A stretch of DNA of 64,000 nt. Origin: Stieleria tagensis (GTDB lineage: Bacteria > Planctomycetota > Planctomycetia > Pirellulales > Pirellulaceae). Positions 56,424-64,000 of the stretch are shown here, in pieces. The DNA is taken from NCBI RefSeq assembly GCF_024129865.1, contig NZ_JAMYFE010000060.1:1-64000 (forward strand), given 5' to 3'. The notes beneath the pieces were generated by a model. That model was not told where the DNA came from, searched no databases, and worked only from the letters and a program-made list of their open reading frames with translations. Made by a program: the position numbers and the translations under genes. Numbering within the stretch: position 1 is the stretch's first letter; the number at the start of each line of letters is the position of its first letter.

Positions 56424-59400
56424 ATGAATGAAGCTCGATCGTCACCACTGCTGACACTTCTGCTGACAGTCCTGCTGACAGCGGGGATGGCTGTTGTTGC
56501 TTCTGCTGCGGAAGTGAAACTTGGCAAACACAATTTCCAATTGCCCGACGGGTTTTCGATTCAGCAGATCGCCGGACCGCCATTGGTTGATCGGCCAATC
56601 TGTGCCGACTTCGACGATCAGGGGCGGCTCTATGTCGCCGACTCGTCGGGTTCAAACGCTGCGGTCGAGGAACAGGTAAAAAACCCAACGCATCGTATCG
56701 TGCGACTGGAGGATTCCAATGGTGATGGGCAGTTTGACAAATCGACCGTATTCGCAGATCGGATGATGTTCCCCGAGGGGACGCTATGGCACGACGGATC
56801 ACTGTATGTTGCCGCGCCACCGAGTATCTGGAAGTTGACCGATACCGACGACGACGGTGTCGCCGACCAGCGAGAAGAATGGTGGCAGGGACAGACACTG
56901 ACTCACTGCGCCAATGATTTGCATGGCCCCTACCTGGGACCGGACGGCTGGTTTTATTGGTGCAAAGGAGCCTTTGCCGAGCAAACTTATGAGCGAGAAG
57001 GTAAACCGCCCTTCGTTACCAAAGCCGCTCATCTGTTCCGCTGCCGCCCCGATGCGCCACGTGATCCGGATACAGGAAGCGTGCTCAGCAAAGCAATCGA
57101 ACCGGTGATGACCGGTGGCATGGCAAACCCGGTCGATGTCACATTTACGCCGGGCGGAGAACGTGTCTTCACAACAACCTTTCTGATCCGTCCCCAAGCC
57201 GGCCTGCGAGATGGATTGATCCACGCCATCTATGGTGGCGTCTATGGTTCGCAAAATGCAGCCCGTTTAATGGGGCACCAGCGAACCGGTGATCTAATGC
57301 CACCGCTATTGCACATGGGGGCTGCAGCGCCCTGTGGATTAACACGGTATGAATCGGACGTGTTTGGCAGCGATTATCGCAACAATCTGTTTGCATGCCT
57401 GTTCAATATGCGGAAAGTGACGCGACACGTTCTTCAGCCGAATGACGCGACATTCAATTCCAGTATGGAAGATTTCGTGGTTTCCAATCACCTCGACTTC
57501 CACCCCACCGACGTGATCGAAGATGCTGACGGAAGCCTGATCGTGATCGACACGGGCGGCTGGTACAAACTTTGTTGCCCAACGTCGCAACTGGAAAAGC
57601 CAGACATTCTGGGTGCGATCTATCGTGTACGTCGCGACGATGTGCAGCATGCGGCCGACCCTCGTGGCTTGAAACTCAATTGGTCGGATTTATCCGCTTT
57701 GGATCTTGCTGCATTGCTGGACGATGCACGACCGGCGGTGCAACGACGAGCAATTCAGGAACTGGCGAACCGTGACGCCGCTGCAATTGGCCCGCTCAGC
57801 GACGTGTTGAGATCTGGCAAGCGTTCGGAGACCTCGCGCTTGGGCGCGGTCTGGGCGTTGACGCGAATCGATCACCGGCGGGCGCGCGACACCGTCAGAA
57901 TCGCGTTTGACGATCGTGATCCGACCGTGCGGCAAGCGGCGATCCATTCCGCTAGCGTGCACCGTGATCCGGATGCGTGGAAAGAACTGGTCGAACTTCT
58001 GCAAAGCGAATCGGCACACAACCGACGCGCCGCTGCAGAAGCACTGGGCCGTATCGGCAACAAGGCTGCGGTCCCCGCCTTGCTGGCGGCGGCGGGCCAA
58101 GCGAATGATCGCATCAGTGAACACTCGTTGATTTTTGCGCTCATTGAAATTGCCGATGCCAAAGGGACTCGCGATCAACTCACATCCGGAAACGCTGGCT
58201 CGCGGAGTGCCGCCTTGATGGCGTTGGATCAAATGGACGGTGGCATGCTTCAGGCAGCCGATGTCGCGCCACTGCTTTCCAACCGCGATGCAACTCTGAA
58301 AGAAACCGCTGACTGGATCGTTGATCAACATCCCCAATGGGCCGCGGAACTGGCTCCCCACTTTCGCAAGCAAATCCAAGGGTTCGAATCGCTCTCACCC
58401 CAGGAATTGAAATCACTGCAAGCGAGTTTGTCTCGCTTTGCAGTGACCGATTCGATGCGTGAATTACTGGCAAAAAACCTGACTGACGATCAACTGCCCA
58501 GCGGCGCCAGGCAACTTGTGTTGCGTGCGATGTCGCAATCGAAACTGAACGAATTGCCGTCGTCGTGGGTGTCTCCACTCGCGAGTCTGTTGCGCCGCGA
58601 CGATCAGACCCTGGCAGCGGAGGTGGTCAGTGTGCTACGGAACGTTCCCGCCCCAAAGACCGGAGCGGATCAGATCGTGGATGCACTGGTCCACATCAGC
58701 GCCGATCCCAAATGGCCCGATCATCTGAGACTGGAATCGCTGTGGGCGGTGCGTGAACGCGTCAGCGTGATCAACGCCGATCAATTCGATTTCGTTGCGA
58801 AACGAGTGGACGGCTCACTGCCGGTCGACACACGTGCGACGGCTGTCGAGATTCTAGCCAACGCTCAACTCGATCCCCAGCAACTGACACGGCTGACGGC
58901 ACTGTTTGAAAAAGTGAGTCCGCTGGATATCAATCGGTTGTTGGCTGCCTTCGGACGATCGCGCGATGAGCAGGCCGGATTGGCGTTGGTCGAATCACTG
59001 GAACGGTCACCAGCGCGGTCGGCGCTCGATTTAGAAACGCTCAAGCGAATCCTAAAGAATTATCCGTCATCCGTTCAGCAGCACGCTGGCAAACTTTACA
59101 CGTTGATCGAATCCGAAACGGCTGAACAGAGCGCTGAACTACAAAGCGTTCTAGCGTCATTGCCTGCGGGGAACGCACGCCGCGGTCAGGAAGTGTTTCA
59201 CAGCGCTAAAGCGGCCTGCTCCGCCTGTCATGCGATTGGATACTTGGGTGGTCGCGTGGGACCCGACCTGACTCGCATCGCGCGAATCCGCAACCGTCGT
59301 GATCTTTTGGAGGCCGTGATCTTTCCCAGTGCATCGATGGTCCAAAACTACGAGTCCGTCACGGTGCTGACCCTCGATGGACAAATTTACAACGGACTGA

Positions 59401-59585
59401 TTCAGCGTGAGACCGACAAGGAACTCGTACTGGCCACCGGTCCCGACAAAGAAGTTCGAATCGGCACAGGTCAGATCGAAGAAGTCAAACGGAGCAGTGT
59501 TTCCATCATGCCAACCGGCTTGGACAAGCAACTGACTTCGCAGCAACTGGCTGACCTTGTTGAGTTCCTGACGACTCGGAAATAG
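56424..59585 (+). CDS. PVC-type membrane-bound dehydrogenase: propeller, HEAT repeats and C-terminal cytochrome c
   Basis: 1053 residues from the ATG at 56424 (GTG at 56403 also possible). Signal peptide about 1-28. A sorbosone-dehydrogenase-like propeller occupies about 35-420 (RPICADFDDQGRLYVADSSG, HRIVRLEDSNGDGQFD, GDLMPPLLHMGAAAPCGLTRYESD). HEAT repeats follow at about 425-900 (LAALLDDARPAVQRRAIQEL, TVRQAAIHSA, NRRAAAEALGRIGNKAAVPAL). The C-terminal cytochrome c (about 910-1053) has ACSACH near 931, VGPDLTRIA, and a heme-associated YESVTVLTLDGQIYNGLI stretch. This is a standard planctomycete/verrucomicrobial architecture. Likely a periplasmic sugar or alcohol oxidase passing electrons to its own heme. 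Confidence 0.93.
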   Translation: MNEARSSPLLTLLLTVLLTAGMAVVASAAEVKLGKHNFQLPDGFSIQQIAGPPLVDRPICADFDDQGRLYVADSSGSNAAVEEQVKNPTHRIVRLEDSNGDGQFDKSTVFADRMMFPEGTLWHDGSLYVAAPPSIWKLTDTDDDGVADQREEWWQGQTLTHCANDLHGPYLGPDGWFYWCKGAFAEQTYEREGKPPFVTKAAHLFRCRPDAPRDPDTGSVLSKAIEPVMTGGMANPVDVTFTPGGERVFTTTFLIRPQAGLRDGLIHAIYGGVYGSQNAARLMGHQRTGDLMPPLLHMGAAAPCGLTRYESDVFGSDYRNNLFACLFNMRKVTRHVLQPNDATFNSSMEDFVVSNHLDFHPTDVIEDADGSLIVIDTGGWYKLCCPTSQLEKPDILGAIYRVRRDDVQHAADPRGLKLNWSDLSALDLAALLDDARPAVQRRAIQELANRDAAAIGPLSDVLRSGKRSETSRLGAVWALTRIDHRRARDTVRIAFDDRDPTVRQAAIHSASVHRDPDAWKELVELLQSESAHNRRAAAEALGRIGNKAAVPALLAAAGQANDRISEHSLIFALIEIADAKGTRDQLTSGNAGSRSAALMALDQMDGGMLQAADVAPLLSNRDATLKETADWIVDQHPQWAAELAPHFRKQIQGFESLSPQELKSLQASLSRFAVTDSMRELLAKNLTDDQLPSGARQLVLRAMSQSKLNELPSSWVSPLASLLRRDDQTLAAEVVSVLRNVPAPKTGADQIVDALVHISADPKWPDHLRLESLWAVRERVSVINADQFDFVAKRVDGSLPVDTRATAVEILANAQLDPQQLTRLTALFEKVSPLDINRLLAAFGRSRDEQAGLALVESLERSPARSALDLETLKRILKNYPSSVQQHAGKLYTLIESETAEQSAELQSVLASLPAGNARRGQEVFHSAKAACSACHAIGYLGGRVGPDLTRIARIRNRRDLLEAVIFPSASMVQNYESVTVLTLDGQIYNGLIQRETDKELVLATGPDKEVRIGTGQIEEVKRSSVSIMPTGLDKQLTSQQLADLVEFLTTRK

Positions 59586-59661
59586 ATCTGACGCAACAAA
59601 CGAAACGCCCCATCGTTGTCGAAGGCTCCTGTTGTGCGCGTGGGATCTTTGGCAAGATCCA

Positions 59662-60450
59662 CTACGCGAAGGTTGCATCCCATTGCTCCAGCTTGGACTG
59701 GATAAAACGGATGACCTCTTGATGTTGTTGATCCCCGCGACCTTGGAGATCGAGCGCAGGACCGAAAGCAAATCGAACGGTCTTGCTGGAATCGATCGGC
59801 CCCAGATCCTTGATCAGTTTTCCGTTTCCCCAGGCATCGGTTCGCAACGCCAGCGGGATCACCGGCACTCCGGCACGTGATGCCAGCTTGACGCCGATCG
59901 TGTTGAATTGCGCCGGATCAAAGGTTGATGCGCGCGTGGTTTGAGGAAACACGACAATCGAGATCCCGCTCTCAAGACGCTTGACGCCCTCGGTCATGAC
60001 CGTCTTGAAATCCGATCGCGGGTTGTCGCGAGTAACCGCAATCGGATCCCGAGATCGAACGATGTGGCCAAAGAACGGGTAATCAAGCAAGCTTTGCTTG
60101 AGGACAAAGGTCACATTGCGAATCGGTTGAATGATCGCGGGCAACACGATGGTTTCCAACATGCTCATGTGATTGCCGACAAAAACACAGGGTGTCTTTA
60201 ACCGACGAACGTGCTCGATTCCCTCGATCTCAAACCGTACCCCCACCGCCTCCAGCGCTTGCATGACTTGAAAACTGCTGCGACTCCATTCTAGCGGATC
60301 ATATTTGCCTCGCTTGGCCGTTCTGCTCGACCGAAAAACGTTCGCGCAAAACTTCGAATAGAACACCGCGGTTGGAATCATCCGTTCCAGCCCGTTTGTC
60401 TTTTGTGTCGGTGTCAGGTAGTGGTCGTCTTGGTAAGCGATCAGGTCCAT
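59662..60450 (-). CDS. PlsC-like 1-acylglycerol-3-phosphate acyltransferase with variant motifs
   Basis: 262 residues. PlsC family signs: FVGNHMSMLETIVLPA, where the catalytic His is followed by Glu (HxxxxE) instead of the usual HxxxxD; KQSLLDYPFFGHIVRSRDPIAVTRDNPRSD; and FPQTTRAS in place of FPEGTRS; then PVIPLAL near the end. It should transfer an acyl chain to a lysophospholipid or related alcohol at the inner membrane. It faces the preceding gene tail to tail. The ATG at 60381 is a possible shorter start. The two motif changes suggest a divergent substrate. Confidence 0.85.
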   Translation of the reverse strand: MDLIAYQDDHYLTPTQKTNGLERMIPTAVFYSKFCANVFRSSRTAKRGKYDPLEWSRSSFQVMQALEAVGVRFEIEGIEHVRRLKTPCVFVGNHMSMLETIVLPAIIQPIRNVTFVLKQSLLDYPFFGHIVRSRDPIAVTRDNPRSDFKTVMTEGVKRLESGISIVVFPQTTRASTFDPAQFNTIGVKLASRAGVPVIPLALRTDAWGNGKLIKDLGPIDSSKTVRFAFGPALDLQGRGDQQHQEVIRFIQSKLEQWDATFA

Positions 60451-60728
60451 CGATCAATTCTGTCTGTTAAATTTACAAGCCGTCGATCAGCGTAGGCGCG
60501 ATGGTAGCGGACACGCCATTCGACGTAAATGATTCCTGTTCGCTGCGAGCTTGGCGTCGCTCGCAAGTTCACGCGGCCTTTTTCTCCATTTATGATCGGC
60601 AGGCTGCGAGACGCCTCCGCTGAGATAGAATTGCGACGGTTGTTTGCGAGGACGTAAATCATCGCAACCGTCCCTGTCATCCATTCACTCGCCTGCAACC
60701 GTAAACGCCCACACAAACGGAGCCCCCA

Positions 60729-61511
60729 ATGACGTCTTGGCCCACATGCATCCGACGCAATTTTCAACGACTTTGCGCTACGCTTCCTGTCGCCGCAGCC
60801 ACGCTTGTGTCGATCGCGTTTTCGGGAATTGCACCGGCAGCGGATCCTCCCTCTCTGATCGTGCAAAAGTGCGACGACTTCGACGTGTCCGGCAAAGGAG
60901 ATGCCAAGGCCTGGGAAACATGCGACTGGGTTTCGCTGAATCGTCGCGGCGACGGACAACTCGATTACACAGCTCAATTCAAAATCCTGTATTCGGACAA
61001 CGGCATCTACGTCTTATTTGACGGCAGTGACAAGACGCTGACGGCAACCATGCAGGAAGATTTCCTGGACCTGTGGAACGAAGACGTCTTTGAGTGTTTT
61101 TTCTGGACCAACCCAAAGGACCCTGTTTACTTCGAGTACGAAATCTCACCACTGGGATACGAATTGCCAATCCTTGTTCCGAATCTTGGTGGAAAATTTC
61201 TTGGTTGGCGACCGTGGCACTACGATGGTGCAAGAAAGATCCAAAAGAAGGTGTCTGCTACGGGAGGCCAGAACAAGTCAATGGCGAACGTCACCGCATG
61301 GCGTGCCGAGGTCTTTATTCCGTACGCCGTTTTGGAACCGCTGCGGAACGTGCCGCCAAAAGAAGGAACGCAGTGGCGAGCCAACTTCTACCGAGTGGAT
61401 TACGACGATCAAAAGGACACGGGCTGGGATTGGGCGCCGGTTGGGCCAAGCTTTCACGATACGCAAAACTTCGGCACGCTGACCTTCGGCAAGCTTGTGG
61501 AATCCGACTAG
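60729..61511 (+). CDS. Exported CBM9-like carbohydrate-binding protein
   Basis: 260 residues with a signal peptide (about 1-37; FSGIAPAADPPS). The mature part is the family 9-like carbohydrate-binding domain common in planctomycetes: DAKAWETCDWVSLNRRGDG, FKILYSDNGIYVLFDGSD, DLWNEDVFECFFWTNPKDPVYFEYEISPLG, AWRAEVFIPYAVLEPL, and RANFYRVDYDDQKDTGWDWAPVG. The Trp-rich strands fit sugar stacking. It is a single gene without an attached enzyme. The upstream gap 60451-60728 shows an inverted repeat GACGGTTG/CAACCGTC (60635-60672) but no gene. Confidence 0.88.
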   Translation: MTSWPTCIRRNFQRLCATLPVAAATLVSIAFSGIAPAADPPSLIVQKCDDFDVSGKGDAKAWETCDWVSLNRRGDGQLDYTAQFKILYSDNGIYVLFDGSDKTLTATMQEDFLDLWNEDVFECFFWTNPKDPVYFEYEISPLGYELPILVPNLGGKFLGWRPWHYDGARKIQKKVSATGGQNKSMANVTAWRAEVFIPYAVLEPLRNVPPKEGTQWRANFYRVDYDDQKDTGWDWAPVGPSFHDTQNFGTLTFGKLVESD

Positions 61512-61765
61512 TCGGACGACTGGAACAAGGCGTTTCCGCTGTTCGAAACATTTGCAGTCAGGGCGGAGTTCTTCATCAACCGAAAGATTGGCGGCCCAGC
61601 GGGGGACGCTGTTTGAACAACGGAGAAGAGCGGTCAATGAATCCGATGTGGCATTGTCACACGTTTTAGCTTCCTGTTAGTTGCCGTTGCTCGGTGCTGC
61701 GCACGATGCCGGTGCGTGGTTGAGTGATGCGATTCCCTGGTGCCTTTCCAATAAGGAGATTTTGC

Positions 61766-62116
61766 ATGTCAAACTTGTTTCGTAGTTCTGGTCTTGTGAT
61801 TGCACTGATGATGCTGGCCATCACTTGCTTCGACAGTTCGTCTGCCCAGGCGGCGGAGGTTGAAAAATCAAACATCGTGATGTCGGTGGGTGAGATGTGT
61901 GGCGGTTGCGTGAAGAAAATCAACAAGCGTTTTGAGGGTGTGAAAGGTATTGCCAAAGTGCAGTGCAGCATCGAAAAACGCTCTGTCACTCTTGTCCCCC
62001 AGCAAGACGTTCGGCTAAGTCCGAAGGGTGTTTGGGAAATTATGGAGAGCATTGGCAAAACGCCAATGAAAATGGTGACCCCATACGGCACGTTCACTTC
62101 AAAACCGAAAAAATAG
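61766..62116 (+). CDS. Exported heavy-metal-associated (HMA) domain protein
   Basis: 116 residues from the ATG at 61766, chosen for its ribosome site (AAGGAG eight bases upstream); the frame is open to 61724. Signal peptide about 1-28 (ALMMLAITCFDSSSAQA). The mature part is one HMA ferredoxin-like fold: VMSVGEMCGGCVKKINKRFEGVKGI has the M-x-C-x-x-C copper/zinc motif, then AKVQCSIEKRSVTLVPQQ and SPKGVWEIMESIGKTP. It is a periplasmic relative of MerP/CopZ, likely a soluble metal carrier. No transporter is adjacent. Confidence 0.88.
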   Translation: MSNLFRSSGLVIALMMLAITCFDSSSAQAAEVEKSNIVMSVGEMCGGCVKKINKRFEGVKGIAKVQCSIEKRSVTLVPQQDVRLSPKGVWEIMESIGKTPMKMVTPYGTFTSKPKK

Positions 62117-62350
62117 TTTCGTGCGTCGGGAGTGGGAGAGACAAGAAATCGCCCTGTCTATTTCCCGCCCCCGCGATCAGCGCTACCATTGGCGAATCGG
62201 ACTTCCCCGAATCGATCGATTGGCGCCCATCGAGTCAGGCGATGCGTTGGACCGCTGTCTTGCGCCGTGACGCCTCCGTCCGGATCAGGGACACCGTCGA
62301 TCGGGGAGCATGCCGCCCAACCGTCTCGGTCAATCAAGCGTTTTTAGAAC

Positions 62351-62602
62351 TCAATCGACCACGCATGGCGCAGCATTCCAGATTTCTGCGGCATATTCAG
62401 CGATGGTGCGGTCACTCGAAAACTTTCCGCAACACGCGACGTTAATGATTGCCTTTCGCGTCCACGCTTCGGTGTCGGCGTAGAGCACGCCCAGTTTTTC
62501 CTGCGCCTCTGTGTACGACCTTAGGTCGGCTAGGTGCATGAAGAAATCTCCCTTCTCCAACAGCGCCTCTCGGATGGGCTCAAAGAGTCTCGGTTCATCC
62601 CA
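62351..62602 (-). pseudogene. C-terminal tail of a glycogen phosphorylase gene
   Basis: Minus-strand frame ending at 62351 reads WDEPRLFEPIREALLEKGDF, FMHLADLRSYTEAQEKLGVL, YADTEAWTRKAIINV and GKFSSDRTIAEYAAEIW. This is the last 85 residues or so of alpha-glucan phosphorylase (family pattern: ADxxSYxxxQ...EAWTRKAIxNxA..GxFSSDRTIxEYAxxIW). The remaining 700 or more residues, with the pyridoxal phosphate lysine, are missing. The 5' edge runs into the stop of the truncated ATPase subunit I. It cannot encode an enzyme. Confidence 0.8.
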
Positions 62603-63491
62603 CGCCGCCGCCGATCGCTTTCAAAAAGGCAGCCGACGGGGCCGCGAAGCCCACGGCAGCGAGCACTCCACCGCCAACCGCGGCAGCCCATCCCCATGAC
62701 GCCAACCCGTCGCGCCAGTCCGCGTAGCGTCGAGCATCCATCACATTGGCCAGCATCACATGGGACGCGCCAACCAGAACGGAAACTCCCATCATCATCC
62801 GTGAGTTGGTCATGTCGAGCAGGTGGAGATGGCCGAGCAGGGAATCCGCTGGCGGTGTGAGACCGAAATAACTGCCGACCAAAACGCCATAGACGAGAGA
62901 GGTCACCGCAATCAGAAGCAGCATCGGCCGGAACCTTTGTCCCGCCGTTTGCTGCGTGACCGGTTCCCCTTGCTCCAAGTCGGCCGCTTTTGTCAACCGC
63001 GCATCTGCAGTCGTCGGACGGCCTAGCTTTCGCCACATCAATAGCAGGCCCACACTCAGCAACGCCGCGTAGCCCGCGTCAGCCAAAATCATCGCAAAGA
63101 AGATGGCGAATGAGACGAAGATGATCGACGACGGATCCCAAGTCCAATAGCCCGGCGTCATGTAAAAATTCACAAGGTCCTCGCCCGCCTCGACACGCGG
63201 CGTGTTGCGCATCAGCGTCGGTGGGTTCTCGTCAGGGGCCGGCGGTCGGCACTCGAAAATGAAACCCTGCTGTTTTGCATAGGCGGCAAGTTCATCGACA
63301 TGCTCGCTCGGGGCCCAAGCTTCCATCGCAAAGATGGGGTCGCAGTCGCGGGTCTGACCGGCCGCACCGGCACGAGCCGCCGCGTCTTCCAACATCGCTT
63401 GACTGCGCGCAAACAACAGACACCATCGCGTCAGATATGCCCGTTCGGCCTGTGCGTCTTCGATCGCCAACTCGACTTCCTGCTGCCGCAG
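62595..63491 (-). pseudogene. Truncated V/A-type ATP synthase subunit I
   Basis: Open frame from about 63491 to 62595 (about 298 residues): LRQQEVELAIEDAQAERAYL, DPIFAMEAWAPSEHVDELAAYAKQQ, NFYMTPGYWTWDPSSIIFVSFAIFFAMILADAGYAALLSVGLLL, LLLIAVTSLVYGVLVGSYFG and MTNSRMMMGVSVLVGASHVMLANVMDA. This is the end of the cytoplasmic arm and the first membrane helices of subunit I (NtpI/AtpI), normally 600 or more residues. The N-terminal half is absent, replaced by 28 codons of subunit D in another frame. The C-terminal helices are also missing, with the glycogen phosphorylase tail directly after. Confidence 0.75.
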
Positions 63492-63576
<85 letters not shown>

Positions 63577-63587
63577 GATGCGTTACT

Positions 63588-64000
63588 CTAATTCACCGAA
63601 TCATTAGCGGTTTTGGGGAAGTACTTGTCGACGAGTTGTTGTTTCATCAGCAACTCCTGCGGTTGGAAACACTCGGCCAATGTCTGCCAGCACAGGTCGA
63701 GTGCTTCGGTGACCCCCATGGAAACCCGAATGTCCATGAATCGCTCGCGGAACAATGCTCCGTATTTCAACAGTTTTTGATCAAATGCAGACAACTCGAA
63801 CGCCATCGCTTGCTTGCGTTGTGCTTCGACCGCTTCGGAATAGAAACGGATCATCGTGTTCATGATTTGCGAGTGGTCTTCGCTTGTCGCTTTGCCGACG
63901 ACGTGTTGCTTCAGTCGCGAGAGTGAACCGAACGGATCAATGATCCCACCGTGCAAATAAAACTGACCTTCGGTGATATAGCCGGTGTTGTCTGGCACTG
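63588..64000 (-). CDS. V/A-type ATP synthase subunit B, C-terminal part (N-terminus outside window)
   Basis: About 137 codons enter from the right edge: VPDNTGYITEGQFYLHGGIID, SLSRLKQHVVGKATSEDHSQI and LKYGALFRERFMDIRVSMGVTEALD, the C-terminal third of subunit B (NtpB; family motif D-x-T-G-Y-I-T-E-G-Q and S-L-S-R-L). The end (KQQLVDKYFPKTAND) looks natural. It lies 11 bases before the subunit D stub. Since D and I are broken, the complex encoded here is unlikely to work even if B is intact. Confidence 0.85.
   Translation of the reverse strand, partial: VPDNTGYITEGQFYLHGGIIDPFGSLSRLKQHVVGKATSEDHSQIMNTMIRFYSEAVEAQRKQAMAFELSAFDQKLLKYGALFRERFMDIRVSMGVTEALDLCWQTLAECFQPQELLMKQQLVDKYFPKTANDSVN

Noticed and set aside
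57690-58379. 229-codon minus-strand open frame
   Set aside because: Antisense to the HEAT repeats of the PVC-type protein; third-base bias belongs to the plus-strand gene.

Overview
The window looks like a chromosomal stretch of a planctomycete of the Pirellulaceae (Rhodopirellula and relatives). The signs are paired PSCyt1/DUF1549/DUF1553 cytochrome-like proteins with DUF1501 Tat-exported proteins, two DUF1559 pilin-like proteins each followed by a small lipoprotein, a PVC-type propeller/HEAT/cytochrome c protein, sulfatase and glycoside hydrolase genes, and a transposase-like protein of the family abundant in Rhodopirellula. All calls were made by reading the sequence and translations by eye; no database search was run.

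Layout. 1-6.2 kb is a decayed mobile region: a RAYT/IS200-like gene cut by the window edge, iteron-like GTTGAAC repeats, a TOPRIM primase-helicase, a 3' fragment of tRNA-Pro(CGG) and the N-terminal stub of a tyrosine integrase. 6.4-17.7 kb holds a very large unknown lipoprotein, a multicopper oxidase fused to a thioredoxin-like domain, a frameshifted parallel beta-helix protein and a GH29-like protein. This stretch is bounded by a 15-bp direct repeat of the tRNA 3' end (5829-5843 and 17630-17644), so it may be an old integrated element. 17.7-20.2 kb is a divergent LysR / Old Yellow Enzyme pair and a truncated DMT transporter. 20.2-23.7 kb is a fructan cassette (sugar porter, then GH32). 23.8-24.4 kb is a wrecked IS66 transposase.

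24.5-38.5 kb is the most unusual part. Three diverged copies of a small exported His/Cys-rich protein (DUF2946-like layout) sit in two divergent groups. One group runs leftwards with a lipoprotein and a PQQ-propeller/EF-hand protein. The other runs rightwards into DUF58, a transglutaminase-like membrane protein without the catalytic Cys, a MoxR ATPase, a lipoprotein, a PF03773-type permease and two DUF1559/lipoprotein pairs. The 9-bp sequence GGTCGGACC lies just upstream of all three paralogues, upstream of the first DUF1559 gene, and at one orphan site. I read this as a co-regulated envelope system, perhaps for metal handling; the function is inference.

39-62 kb is a polysaccharide and envelope region with several fusions: GH29 plus sulfatase, serine esterase plus GH43, and cupin plus DJ-1/PfpI. 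It also holds two PSCyt/DUF1501 pairs, a PVC-type dehydrogenase/cytochrome, a PlsC-like acyltransferase, a CBM9-like protein and an exported HMA protein. 62.3-64 kb is a broken V/A-type ATPase operon: the end of subunit B, a stub of subunit D joined to a truncated subunit I, then the C-terminal tail of a glycogen phosphorylase. Broken genes are concentrated at the two ends and around 20-24 kb.
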